Position numbers and translations under genes: made by a program. A model generated the notes under the pieces. It searched no databases. It worked only from the letters and a program-made list of their open reading frames with translations, and had not been told where the DNA came from. Below are positions 1-7,405 of a DNA stretch of 15,644 nucleotides, piece by piece (the first letter of the stretch is position 1; each line of letters begins with the position of its first letter). The DNA is from an uncultured Leptospiraceae bacterium (GTDB lineage: Bacteria; Spirochaetota; Leptospiria; Leptospirales; Leptospiraceae), in the NCBI GenBank assembly GCA_937924465.1, contig CALDSP010000141.1, positions 1 through 15,644 of the forward strand. The letters are read 5' to 3'.

Positions 1-635
1 CGTTGAGTGACAGGGACGCTAGAGCTCTTGGATTTGGTTATAACAATCCTTTATCTACAAAAGTTCCAAGTGCAGTTAAAACGGGAACTAGTAAAGACAT
101 GAGAGATAACTGGTGTATAGGTTATACTCCAAATTTTACAGTAGGGGTTTGGATTGGAAATCATTCGGGCGAGCCAATGTGGAATGTAAGTGGAGTAAGC
201 GGAGCAGCTTTTTTATGGTCCGATATAATTCATTTTCTCTATAAGAATAAAAAGGCTGAAGACTTTCCCATACCAAAAGAAGTAGTGCAAGCTAAAGTAA
301 GGAATGAAGTTTTCAATATAAACTATAAAGAATGGTTTTTAAAAGGTACAGAAATAGAAAATATAAATCTTGTTCAACATCAAAAGATAAATAAAATAAA
401 AACTCCAGTCAATAATGCTATTTATGCATTTGATCCCGACAAATCTGAAAGTTCTCAAATTTTAATCTTTGAGTCTAGTATTCCAAGTTCAGAAAATTTT
501 TGGCGATTGAATGGAAAAATTTTAACTGACTCAAAAAAAATTTATTTATGGAATATTCAGAGAGGTCATTTTATTTTGGAGTTAGTAGATAGCAAACTTT
601 CTACAATTGATAAAATTCATTTCGAGGTTAGATAA
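1..635 (+). CDS. pbpC: Penicillin-binding protein 1C, C-terminal part (5' end outside window)
   Basis: Bifunctional peptidoglycan synthase of the PBP1C type, acting on the periplasmic side of the inner membrane; only the end of the transpeptidase domain and the C-terminal domain are visible. The reading frame is open from the first base, so the TTG at position 3 is not a true start. The transpeptidase KTG motif is at bases 78-86 and is followed by TSKDMRDNWCIGYTPNF, the signature I associate with PBP1C rather than PBP1A/1B. After a linker, the last 80 or so residues (from about base 390) are a beta-rich segment that fits the BiPBP_C domain typical of PBP1C. The glycosyltransferase domain and the SxxK/SxN motifs must lie upstream. 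The stop codon (633-635) directly abuts the ATG of the next gene, so the two are probably co-transcribed. Family certain as a class A PBP, subfamily likely. Confidence 0.8.
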   Translation, partial: LSDRDARALGFGYNNPLSTKVPSAVKTGTSKDMRDNWCIGYTPNFTVGVWIGNHSGEPMWNVSGVSGAAFLWSDIIHFLYKNKKAEDFPIPKEVVQAKVRNEVFNINYKEWFLKGTEIENINLVQHQKINKIKTPVNNAIYAFDPDKSESSQILIFESSIPSSENFWRLNGKILTDSKKIYLWNIQRGHFILELVDSKLSTIDKIHFEVR

Positions 636-1040
636 ATGTTTGATTGGACAGAAGTCAATGGACAGCTTGTGTTAACTTCATCGGCAAATTCTTTAGTTTA
701 TTTTATACTTTTATTTATGGGTGGTATTTTCTTGATTGGAAGCATTATAGGGTTTATAATTTCTAAGAGCTTATTTGGATATTTTCTTTCTAGTTCTATT
801 TGTTCAATTGGACTTATTTTCCTTTTTGTTTTAATAGATTGGGATAAAAAAGAGACCATTATATTCAATCCTTTAAATGAAACTATTAAATTTAAAATTA
901 CAGAAAAAGATGGTTTAGAATTTTCCTACGGAGCTTTTCAAAAGTTTTTTTTAACTGAAATCATCACCCAACGTAATAAGGGTACTCGTGTTCAATATTT
1001 GCTTTTTATTATAAAAATGATGGAGCAGAGTACTGGATAG
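636..1040 (+). CDS. Two-TM membrane protein, N-terminal half of an apparently frameshifted gene
   Basis: Unrecognised protein with two hydrophobic segments (about residues 21-43 and 47-67), followed by a beta-rich cytoplasmic-looking segment. ATG at 636 follows the PBP1C stop with no gap. The frame closes with TAG at 1038-1040 after a non-conserved-looking tail (MMEQSTG). In the -1 frame, from about 1013, the sequence reads instead as K-N-D-G-A-E-Y-W-I-D-T-L and runs without a stop into the next reading frame. One additional A in the AAAAA run at 1013-1017 would join both frames into a single protein of 394 residues. I therefore regard this as the first half of one gene, disrupted either in the organism or by a sequencing error, with programmed frameshifting as a less likely option. 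No function is assigned. Confidence 0.6.
   Translation: MFDWTEVNGQLVLTSSANSLVYFILLFMGGIFLIGSIIGFIISKSLFGYFLSSSICSIGLIFLFVLIDWDKKETIIFNPLNETIKFKITEKDGLEFSYGAFQKFFLTEIITQRNKGTRVQYLLFIIKMMEQSTG
1011..1020 (+). other. Probable frameshift site in an A-run
   Basis: The run of five A (1013-1017) is where the upstream frame must move by -1 to continue into the downstream frame. A tRNA-Lys could re-pair after a -1 slip on AAA, but the preceding ATA codon would not re-pair well. No canonical slippery heptamer is present, so an indel mutation or a base-calling error is more likely than programmed frameshifting. Confidence 0.55.
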
Positions 1041-1045
1041 ATACC

Positions 1046-1819
1046 TTGAATAATTTAGAAGATCTTAAAAAAAAATTGCAAATTCTTGAAAAATATATTA
1101 CTCTCCCTGTTGATGGAGTTAGTAGTTTAAGTGCTTTCAAAAAAGGTGAAAAAAAAGAATATCTACATAGTATAGAAAAAATTTCACTTCAACCTACTGC
1201 TTATCTTAAAGAAAGTTTCCAAGATGGTTATACAAAAATTTCTCTCAAAAAAATCCAAAGTTGGGATTCCACTATCATATTGTTTTTAGTTGTTGTTTTC
1301 TTTTTATCTATTATTAGTTTAATTACTGTACAAATCTCTAATAGCCAGTCTTATTTTGCTTATATTTTCTCTGTTCCATTTGGAATTATAGCTTTGACTA
1401 TTCTTTTTGGATTAGTATTTATAAATTTAAAAGATGTAAACTTACTTTATAATTTTAGAGAAATCAAACTTAAATATTCTTTTCCTATAATTAAATTTTT
1501 TGATAAAGAAATTGTTATACCAAAAGAAGAAATTCTTGCTATCCGAGTAGATCGCCATGAACATGGATGGTTTCAACTTTCTATTGTTCTAAAAAATCCT
1601 ATTGAATTTGAAAATCAGTTTAGTAAATTTCTTTATAGTTCAAACTTATTTAGGAGTATTTCAAATCAAGATGAAGATTTTCTCTTTTCAAAAAAGCAGA
1701 ATAAACTCCTATTATGGACAATTTCAAGCAAAAATACTACTGCAAATACGGCAAACTATTCTGATTTGTATTACTTGGAGCAAAAACTTCAAAAGGATTT
1801 AAGAATTGAAGAAAATTAA
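1046..1819 (+). CDS. Two-TM membrane protein, C-terminal half of the frameshifted gene
   Basis: Continuation of the gene above. The first start-like codon in this frame is TTG at 1046, with no ribosome-binding site, while the frame stays open upstream past the A-run at 1013-1017. This favours a downstream fragment over an independent gene. It contains a hydrophilic lysine-rich linker (residues 1-70), two hydrophobic segments (about 73-97 and 104-127) and a beta-rich tail. The layout repeats that of the first half: paired membrane helices, a strand-rich domain, then an LLF/LLW-I strand and a helix with a K-L-Q motif. The full protein thus looks like two tandem copies of one module. The stop (1817-1819) overlaps the stop of the convergent minus-strand gene. 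Function unknown. Confidence 0.6.
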   Translation: MNNLEDLKKKLQILEKYITLPVDGVSSLSAFKKGEKKEYLHSIEKISLQPTAYLKESFQDGYTKISLKKIQSWDSTIILFLVVVFFLSIISLITVQISNSQSYFAYIFSVPFGIIALTILFGLVFINLKDVNLLYNFREIKLKYSFPIIKFFDKEIVIPKEEILAIRVDRHEHGWFQLSIVLKNPIEFENQFSKFLYSSNLFRSISNQDEDFLFSKKQNKLLLWTISSKNTTANTANYSDLYYLEQKLQKDLRIEEN

Positions 1820-3639
1820 AGTTTATTTTCCATTTTAGGAATTACTACAATACAAGCGAACTCTCCCTCATAAACTTGGGCATTATTCTTATGAAAACCA
1901 TTCTCTTCCCAAAAATCTTTTTTTTCTAAAAAACTTTTATGTTCACAATTGTCTCCTACAATCCAAACTTCTTTCCATTTTTCTTCTACTTTCTTCCAAC
2001 GTTTTGGATCAAAATAAACAGGAATTTTTTTTCTGTAAGCAATCTGTGTGAGTAAATATTCTGTATCGGCTTTATTTACATGATAAGGATTTACCTCATT
2101 TAAAATGATTGTTGGAGCCTTTAAGAGAGTTTCTGTTTTTTCTGCTATCCATTTTGGTTTTACGTAATCTTTGGCATCATATCCCGTATAACATACCTCT
2201 ACTTTAGAAACAAAATCAATTGGATTTGAAATAATAGGATAACTAACTAGAATTAAAAACAAAAAAGCAACTGTATAAGAAATTGTTTTTTGGAGTGTTT
2301 GAATTTCAAGAATAAAGAAAAAAATACTCAAAAACATAGTCGGATAAAGATGATATATATGCCGAGCCAAACGATTGCTTGTAAACAAACTTAACTCTAG
2401 TATAGTAAAAATACAAAGAAAAGAAATATAAAAACTTTGATTTAATTTTTTCTTATGAATTACTTGAAAAAGATTATACCCAAGTATAAAGATATTTCCA
2501 AAGAACAAAAAAAAAGCAATTGCAAACCCACGAAAGCCATTCATTAAAAACTCATTTACAAATAATAGGTAATAGTCTAAATTTTTCGTAATTGCCTCTC
2601 CCGGATCGTTCCCTTGAGATTCCACATGTGTAATTTGTCCTGCGTAACTTCCAAATCTATCGGGTTGTGCTAACATCCAAAACAAGATAGGAAAAACAAT
2701 CCACTTGAGTAAAAAATGAATTCGAGCGTTAGATGGAGTAGTTGGAGTTTTATAAAAAAACAGAAAAAAATCTAATACAACAAAAAGTACAATCGTATAG
2801 CGAAGATAATTTGGTAGTTTTCCAGTTAAATAAGTTTTAGGCAAAAAAAACAGGCAAGTAGCAACTAACACAATCCAAAAACGAAAATTTTTATACCAAG
2901 TTTTTTGGAAAAATTTAAAATATTCTCTTGTATATTGCCAAGTTGAAGAAAAATAAAACAACTCCAAAAGTACAATGCTTAAAACAAGTAAGTATCCATA
3001 AGGATATTTCGTATGAAATAAAAGAGTCGTAAAAATAAAACTGAACCAACCTAGCTTTTTGTTTTCTGGAAAACTGGGTGTAACATAAATTTTAGTTAAG
3101 TAATACGCTACAAATAAAAAGAAAAAAGCCCCTTGCACTTCCATCATTCCTGTGAAAGCGTATAATTGAATAGAATCGGCTTGGTTAATTCCCAAAACAA
3201 AAACTAAGCTAAACAAACCAATGAAAACAGGATGTACTTTTTCTATCCAAAGTATTGTAATTATAGCAAATGGTAAAAATACATAAAAGCAATAGGTAAT
3301 TAAAATTGTATACTTAGGTTCGGGGGAAGTCAAAAGAAAAAGCAAACTTTCAAACACATTTCTGAAAGAAGGCCAATGAGGAGCATCTAAAACTTGAATA
3401 AGATAAGATATAAAATTCCAATTTCTTAGATTATCCATCATCTTTAAGGTTAAAATAAACCTAAGCTCGGGATCCCAAGTAAGAAAGTCTTTGTTAATAC
3501 AATTTACTTCAAATAATTTCCAAAGTTCAAATGAATAATAAAGATGAATTATAAAAGAAAAAACAAGCAAAACAAGAAAAGATAAATAATTTTTATATTT
3601 CATAAATTCAAAACTTTTGAACTTCAAAAAAATATACAT
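1816..3639 (-). CDS. Polytopic membrane protein, GT-C glycosyltransferase-like
   Basis: About 607 residues with roughly a dozen hydrophobic helices and a soluble C-terminal domain of about 130 residues (from about 475). The first extracytoplasmic loop carries a TWDPELRF segment with acidic residues (D56, E58). GT-C enzymes, which transfer sugars from lipid-linked donors, usually place catalytic acidic residues there, and similar WDP-x-x-RF loops occur in uncharacterised Leptospira membrane proteins as I recall them. I infer a lipid-linked-sugar transferase acting at the periplasmic face on lipopolysaccharide, glycans or proteins; the substrate is unknown. The start is uncertain: ATG at 3639 and ATG at 3603 (starting MKYKNYLSF) both lack a clear ribosome-binding site. 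It lies downstream of the VWA gene after a 72-base gap, so it may be a separate transcript. It converges on the plus-strand gene, the stop codons overlapping. Confidence 0.6.
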   Translation of the reverse strand: MYIFLKFKSFEFMKYKNYLSFLVLLVFSFIIHLYYSFELWKLFEVNCINKDFLTWDPELRFILTLKMMDNLRNWNFISYLIQVLDAPHWPSFRNVFESLLFLLTSPEPKYTILITYCFYVFLPFAIITILWIEKVHPVFIGLFSLVFVLGINQADSIQLYAFTGMMEVQGAFFFLFVAYYLTKIYVTPSFPENKKLGWFSFIFTTLLFHTKYPYGYLLVLSIVLLELFYFSSTWQYTREYFKFFQKTWYKNFRFWIVLVATCLFFLPKTYLTGKLPNYLRYTIVLFVVLDFFLFFYKTPTTPSNARIHFLLKWIVFPILFWMLAQPDRFGSYAGQITHVESQGNDPGEAITKNLDYYLLFVNEFLMNGFRGFAIAFFLFFGNIFILGYNLFQVIHKKKLNQSFYISFLCIFTILELSLFTSNRLARHIYHLYPTMFLSIFFFILEIQTLQKTISYTVAFLFLILVSYPIISNPIDFVSKVEVCYTGYDAKDYVKPKWIAEKTETLLKAPTIILNEVNPYHVNKADTEYLLTQIAYRKKIPVYFDPKRWKKVEEKWKEVWIVGDNCEHKSFLEKKDFWEENGFHKNNAQVYEGEFACIVVIPKMENKL

Positions 3640-3711
3640 TAAAAATTTTTAATTAAGTTTGTTTAAATTATTGAACTTAGCTATAAGCGAGAGTTAAATT
3701 TGCATAGAAAA

Positions 3712-4764
3712 CTATTTTTTTAATAATTCCGAAAGTTCATTTACTTTTGATTGAAGTTTATTGGTTCCTTCTTGTTTTAATAGGTGATAAAGTTCAACTC
3801 TAGAGTTTATATTTGATTCTATTTTAGAGAAATATTCGTTTAAATATTTTTTTTCTTCTAATGTTAAGGATTGATATTCGAGGGAGTTCGTCTTATTTAT
3901 AAATAAACGGGCTTTATCTAACTTTCCTTTTTCACATAACGTAATAAAATCAACTTCTGCTTGCAAGCAAACCATATTTTTATAGTTTTCAGTAATTTCT
4001 TGTAAAGGACTTTTGAAAATTTTAGAGAATTCTTTTTCAGAGTGCACAGCAATATAACTAGCTTTTACAGATTTAGCAAGTAAGGCTAGTTCTCTTTCTT
4101 CTTTTGCATTTACACCTACTCCAACAATACTTAAATTGATTCCTAGTTGGATATCATTTAAACTTAAAAGCGCTTTTGCAGAAGCAGTAGGATTGCCTTC
4201 ACAACTTTCAATTCCATCTGTAACAAGTACAATATTAAAACGTCCTTTTTTATTTTTAATTTGATCATAAGTGGCAGAAAGAGATTCTGCAATGGGAGTT
4301 GCACCGCTTGGTTTAATTTTTTCTAATTCTTCTAAAATTTGTTTTTTAGTGAGTCTTTGAAATGGAGATTTTACAACATCAAGAGCTGAACATTCTTTTC
4401 TTCCAAAAGTGAAAATCCCAATTTTTATGTAATCCGGTATTTGAAAAATATAATCTCGAATTGTTCTCTTAGCAAGCTCCATTTTGCTGATTGTTTCTTC
4501 TTCTAGAGTCTCACTCATGCTTTGGCTTTGGTCTAGTAAAATGATTAAATAATCTTGTTGTCCCAGACCATAAACCTGATTGCATTTTCTAGGTTTGCAT
4601 TCATTTTCATTTGGATTCAAGCCAATCGCATTTTCTAAAAAGTCGGGTAGACTGTCTTTATCGGAATCAACAGGTACGAACTTACTATAAGTTGGTTCAG
4701 CACTCAACGTAATAAACAAAAAGATACTCAAAAGACTTAAAAAAAGAATAATTCGAAATTTCAT
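3712..4764 (-). CDS. Exported VWA-domain protein with complete MIDAS
   Basis: Predicted periplasmic or surface protein of 350 residues. A signal peptide occupies residues 1-22 (hydrophobic core, then LSA-E). Residues 33-43 (D-S-D-K-D-S-L-P-D) form a calcium-binding motif like thrombospondin type-3 repeats, followed by a C56/C61 pair. The von Willebrand factor A domain spans about 71-265 and keeps all metal-ion-dependent adhesion-site residues: D78-S80-S82, T156 (GATPIAES) and D183 (VTDG). It should therefore bind a divalent cation and a protein ligand. The C-terminal 90 residues are charged and helical, perhaps a docking segment. It is the last gene of a cyclase, coiled-coil, VWA cluster, 9 bases after its neighbour. 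A GGAG sequence lies about 15 bases before the ATG, farther than usual, inside the preceding gene's end. The ligand is unknown. Confidence 0.8.
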   Translation of the reverse strand: MKFRIILFLSLLSIFLFITLSAEPTYSKFVPVDSDKDSLPDFLENAIGLNPNENECKPRKCNQVYGLGQQDYLIILLDQSQSMSETLEEETISKMELAKRTIRDYIFQIPDYIKIGIFTFGRKECSALDVVKSPFQRLTKKQILEELEKIKPSGATPIAESLSATYDQIKNKKGRFNIVLVTDGIESCEGNPTASAKALLSLNDIQLGINLSIVGVGVNAKEERELALLAKSVKASYIAVHSEKEFSKIFKSPLQEITENYKNMVCLQAEVDFITLCEKGKLDKARLFINKTNSLEYQSLTLEEKKYLNEYFSKIESNINSRVELYHLLKQEGTNKLQSKVNELSELLKK

Positions 4765-4773
4765 TTAAGTAAT

Positions 4774-5142
4774 TTATTTCTCCTCGAACAAAGCCTCAAT
4801 TTCTGTCCATTGATTTAAATGTGCTAGTTTCTTGTAATCATTTGCTATTTTGTGGCAACTCAATGCAATTTCAAGCATATTAAAATTATCCTTTGAGATT
4901 TTTTTTAGCTTAGCAAATCTTTTCTTAATGTCTTCCATAAGAAGTTCCGACTCTTCTTTTCGTAATTTTTCTTGGGTAGAAGAATCAATCATTCTGGCTA
5001 CCTCCTCTTTTTTTTGTCTTTCTGATATAATCACTGAATCTTCGGCAAGGTCAATGTCTGGCTCTTCGGAAGGTACGTTGTTTAAAACTTTAGTAGCTGC
5101 ATTTTCAATAATTCTAGAAATTTCTTCTGTTGTAATTGGCAT
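4774..5142 (-). CDS. Small charged helical protein of unknown function
   Basis: 122 residues with no signal peptide and no membrane segment, so presumably cytoplasmic. The sequence is rich in Glu and Lys and has predicted helices at 5-22, 45-85 and 85-120; the middle one has heptad-like spacing suggestive of a coiled coil. I do not recognise the family. A strong ribosome-binding site (GGAGG, 5151-5155) sits 8 bases before the ATG and lies inside the last codons of the cyclase gene. The intergenic gap is only 3 bases, so translation is probably coupled to the cyclase. The VWA gene follows 9 bases later. Position suggests an accessory or adaptor for the cyclase or the VWA protein, but nothing in the sequence proves it. 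Confidence 0.7.
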   Translation of the reverse strand: MPITTEEISRIIENAATKVLNNVPSEEPDIDLAEDSVIISERQKKEEVARMIDSSTQEKLRKEESELLMEDIKKRFAKLKKISKDNFNMLEIALSCHKIANDYKKLAHLNQWTEIEALFEEK

Positions 5143-5145
5143 TTT

Positions 5146-7317
5146 TTATTCCTCCGTGTGATTTTTTTCAATTTCTTGAAGTAAACTAGAGGCTTCTGCG
5201 GGAATGGAGGTAAAGTTTACACGAAACTTAGCTGGGCTTTCACTAATGTTTTTAATGACCTTACCATACATATCCACAGGAAACTCTCTATTGTTTACAA
5301 AAAATTGATTGATTTTAATATTGTTTAATTTTTCTACACTCACAGGAGATTCTAGAACTGCCTCTTCTTTTGTAAATTCGGTAATCTTAGCACGAAAGGT
5401 TTGGTCGCCTGCGTGTTTTCCCGCTAAAACTCCAAATTCTATTTCTATCTTTGATTTTGCTTTACGCAAGACTTTTTCTTTTTTCTCAGGAAGATAAATA
5501 TTATATTTTCCTCCAATTCCTCCTATTAGACTAATTGTAATAGGTGAGTTGACTCCTTTGGGCATAACTTCAAATTGATCATCAATTCGTAAAATATTTC
5601 CACACGCTTTGACTGTTTCAGGAGAAACTAAAATTTGTCCACCTACTGTATAAGATTCAATTCGAGAAGTGAGATTTACATTTTTTCCTACTACTCCATA
5701 TTTCATACGTTTGCTAGAACCAATATTCCCAACTACAACTTCACCTGTATTTAAGCCAATTCCCATGTGCACTTCTGGAAGTCCACTTTCTTGGTTTTTA
5801 CGATTCACTTCTTCCATAGCAAGCTGCATTTCCAAAGCACAGGCTACAGCACGTTGAGTGTCATCCTCTCTTTGAATGGGTGCTCCAAATATAACTAAAA
5901 TTGCATCTCCTATAAATTCGTCAATTGTCCCGTTGTACTTGAAAATTACATTAGTCATAATATCTAAATAATTGTTGATCATTTGTACTACACTTTCGGC
6001 TGGTAGTCTTTCTCCAATGGAAGTAAAACCACGTAAGTCAGTCATCATAATAGTAACTAATCTTTTTTCTCCTCCAAGCATTCTACCAGAAGGAGTTTCT
6101 AGGATAGTTTCTACAATTTCATCAGATAAGTACTTTCCGAAAGTCTCCTTAATAAAGCGGCTTCTTAGATCAATGGCTTGTTTTAATTTGAGCATAATGA
6201 GAGCCAAAATAATAGCTCCCATGAGAATGACTATAGAAATAGTAATCATTACTCGATTTGTTTTTTTGATAGGACCAATTAAACTATCTTCTAAAACCAC
6301 AAGTCCAATAGTCCAATCTTTATCAAAGTCTTTCTTAGGAAATTCTTTGTAAGAAGCTATGTACTTAATTTCATTTACTTCTAAATTGAATTTATTATCT
6401 TTGGTTTCTGTGTAATATTTATAAGTTTCTACTACTTGTGGAACATCTTGCAATTCTTCAATTTTTCTAGGAACTAATTCTCCATTTTTTTCAATCATTG
6501 GAATAGATGGATCGGGATAGGCAACAATTTCTCCCTTATTGTTTGAAATAAATACAATACTAGATTTGTTTAAATTATGAGACTTTAGATCTTCAATTAA
6601 CTTTTGTAAAAATTCAGAAATAGAAATCAGTGGAATGTCTAATCCAAAAACTCCTTTAATTTCTCCGTTTGAATATACAGGAGAAGATGCCGTAATGCCC
6701 GGAACTCTACCTGTTTTAAAAATATAAACATCACTCCAATAGAGTTTGCCTTCCTTTTTAGCACCTATATACCAAGGTCTTTTTCTGTGATCATAGTCGT
6801 CATTTGGAATAATCTCTTCGCGCGTAACGTTTCCTTTGGTGTCTCTATATTTCCATTTAACTAATAAAGTTCCGTTTCTACGAGTCATGACTTTTGTAGA
6901 AATTGTTCCATTATCTTCTCTACGTTGCATGAGAAAGTCGCCTTTTTCATTTCCAATTTCAAAGTTTTTCAATTGTGGGTGCAAACGAAGGATGGCAATC
7001 ATGAGATTATCTAACCTTGGATTGTTTTCTAAGTTATCAACTCCCTCACCTGTAATCTTGGAACTAAGTTCAGTCATATCTACTGCAGTCATTAAATAAT
7101 TTTTTGCATTTTGAAAGACTCTTTGATTGATTTGATCGATAATTTCTTCTGTGAGTTCTAATATAGCGTTTCGATTTGTAATGTAAGTATAAGCTGTAAC
7201 TCCCATTACAGAAACAACTAAAAGAAAAAGACAGGCTAAGATAATTTCAAAACTAAAAGTTTGTTTAGTTGTGATACTCGATGCAGAGGTTTTTTCTTTT
7301 TTGAAAAAAAAAGACAT
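5146..7317 (-). CDS. Cache-domain class III nucleotide cyclase (adenylate/guanylate cyclase)
   Basis: Receptor cyclase of 723 residues making a cyclic nucleotide from an NTP. Order: short cytoplasmic N-terminus, membrane helix 1 (23-46), periplasmic double-Cache sensor (about 50-345, with the R-K-R-PWY ligand-pocket signature at 178-183), membrane helix 2 (354-377), a helical transducer (380-417; no obvious HAMP), the catalytic domain (418-600) and a C-terminal beta-rich domain (620-723). Metal-binding aspartates D427 (TDLRGFT) and D471 (FIGDA) and the N548/R552 pair (NVNLTSR) are intact, so it should be active as a dimer. The purine-selecting lysine is glutamate (E467), and the partner position is glycine (G541), so the substrate is not certain to be ATP. 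The C-terminal domain resembles PilZ in pattern but lacks RxxxR. A good ribosome-binding site (AAGGAG, 7328-7333) lies 10 bases before the ATG. It heads a tight operon. Confidence 0.9.
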   Translation of the reverse strand: MSFFFKKEKTSASSITTKQTFSFEIILACLFLLVVSVMGVTAYTYITNRNAILELTEEIIDQINQRVFQNAKNYLMTAVDMTELSSKITGEGVDNLENNPRLDNLMIAILRLHPQLKNFEIGNEKGDFLMQRREDNGTISTKVMTRRNGTLLVKWKYRDTKGNVTREEIIPNDDYDHRKRPWYIGAKKEGKLYWSDVYIFKTGRVPGITASSPVYSNGEIKGVFGLDIPLISISEFLQKLIEDLKSHNLNKSSIVFISNNKGEIVAYPDPSIPMIEKNGELVPRKIEELQDVPQVVETYKYYTETKDNKFNLEVNEIKYIASYKEFPKKDFDKDWTIGLVVLEDSLIGPIKKTNRVMITISIVILMGAIILALIMLKLKQAIDLRSRFIKETFGKYLSDEIVETILETPSGRMLGGEKRLVTIMMTDLRGFTSIGERLPAESVVQMINNYLDIMTNVIFKYNGTIDEFIGDAILVIFGAPIQREDDTQRAVACALEMQLAMEEVNRKNQESGLPEVHMGIGLNTGEVVVGNIGSSKRMKYGVVGKNVNLTSRIESYTVGGQILVSPETVKACGNILRIDDQFEVMPKGVNSPITISLIGGIGGKYNIYLPEKKEKVLRKAKSKIEIEFGVLAGKHAGDQTFRAKITEFTKEEAVLESPVSVEKLNNIKINQFFVNNREFPVDMYGKVIKNISESPAKFRVNFTSIPAEASSLLQEIEKNHTEE

Positions 7318-7374
7318 GGAAGTTATTCTCCTTTAGAATTGGAAACGATCAATATTTATGAAAATTTACATTAG

Positions 7375-7396
7375 AAAAAATGATCTTCCCATCATT
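7375..7396 (-). terminator. Weak hairpin plus T-run after the OmpA-type gene
   Basis: Read on the minus strand: a 6-base stem AATGAT/ATCATT with a GGGAAG loop (7379-7396), followed by four more T (7375-7378), just after the stop of the OmpA-type gene. The stem is AT-only, so termination would be leaky. A consensus-like TTGACA (7396-7401) overlaps its upstream edge and could serve as a -35 for the cyclase, though no good -10 follows at 17 bases. Confidence 0.35.
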
Positions 7397-7405
7397 GTCA
7401 AGCAA

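Noticed and set aside
1602..1802. Third plus-strand frame inside the two-TM protein gene
   Set aside because: Nested in a longer supported frame; composition reflects AT richness only.
3603..3650. Inverted repeats TTCAAAAcTTTTGAA and AAAAATTTTT near the start of the GT-C-like gene
   Set aside because: A/T-only or nearly so, partly inside coding sequence, with no T-run placed as a terminator would need.
4850..7099. Several plus-strand open frames of 60-130 codons opposite the cyclase and coiled-coil genes
   Set aside because: They mirror the codon pattern of well-supported minus-strand genes, lack ribosome-binding sites and show no recognisable domains.
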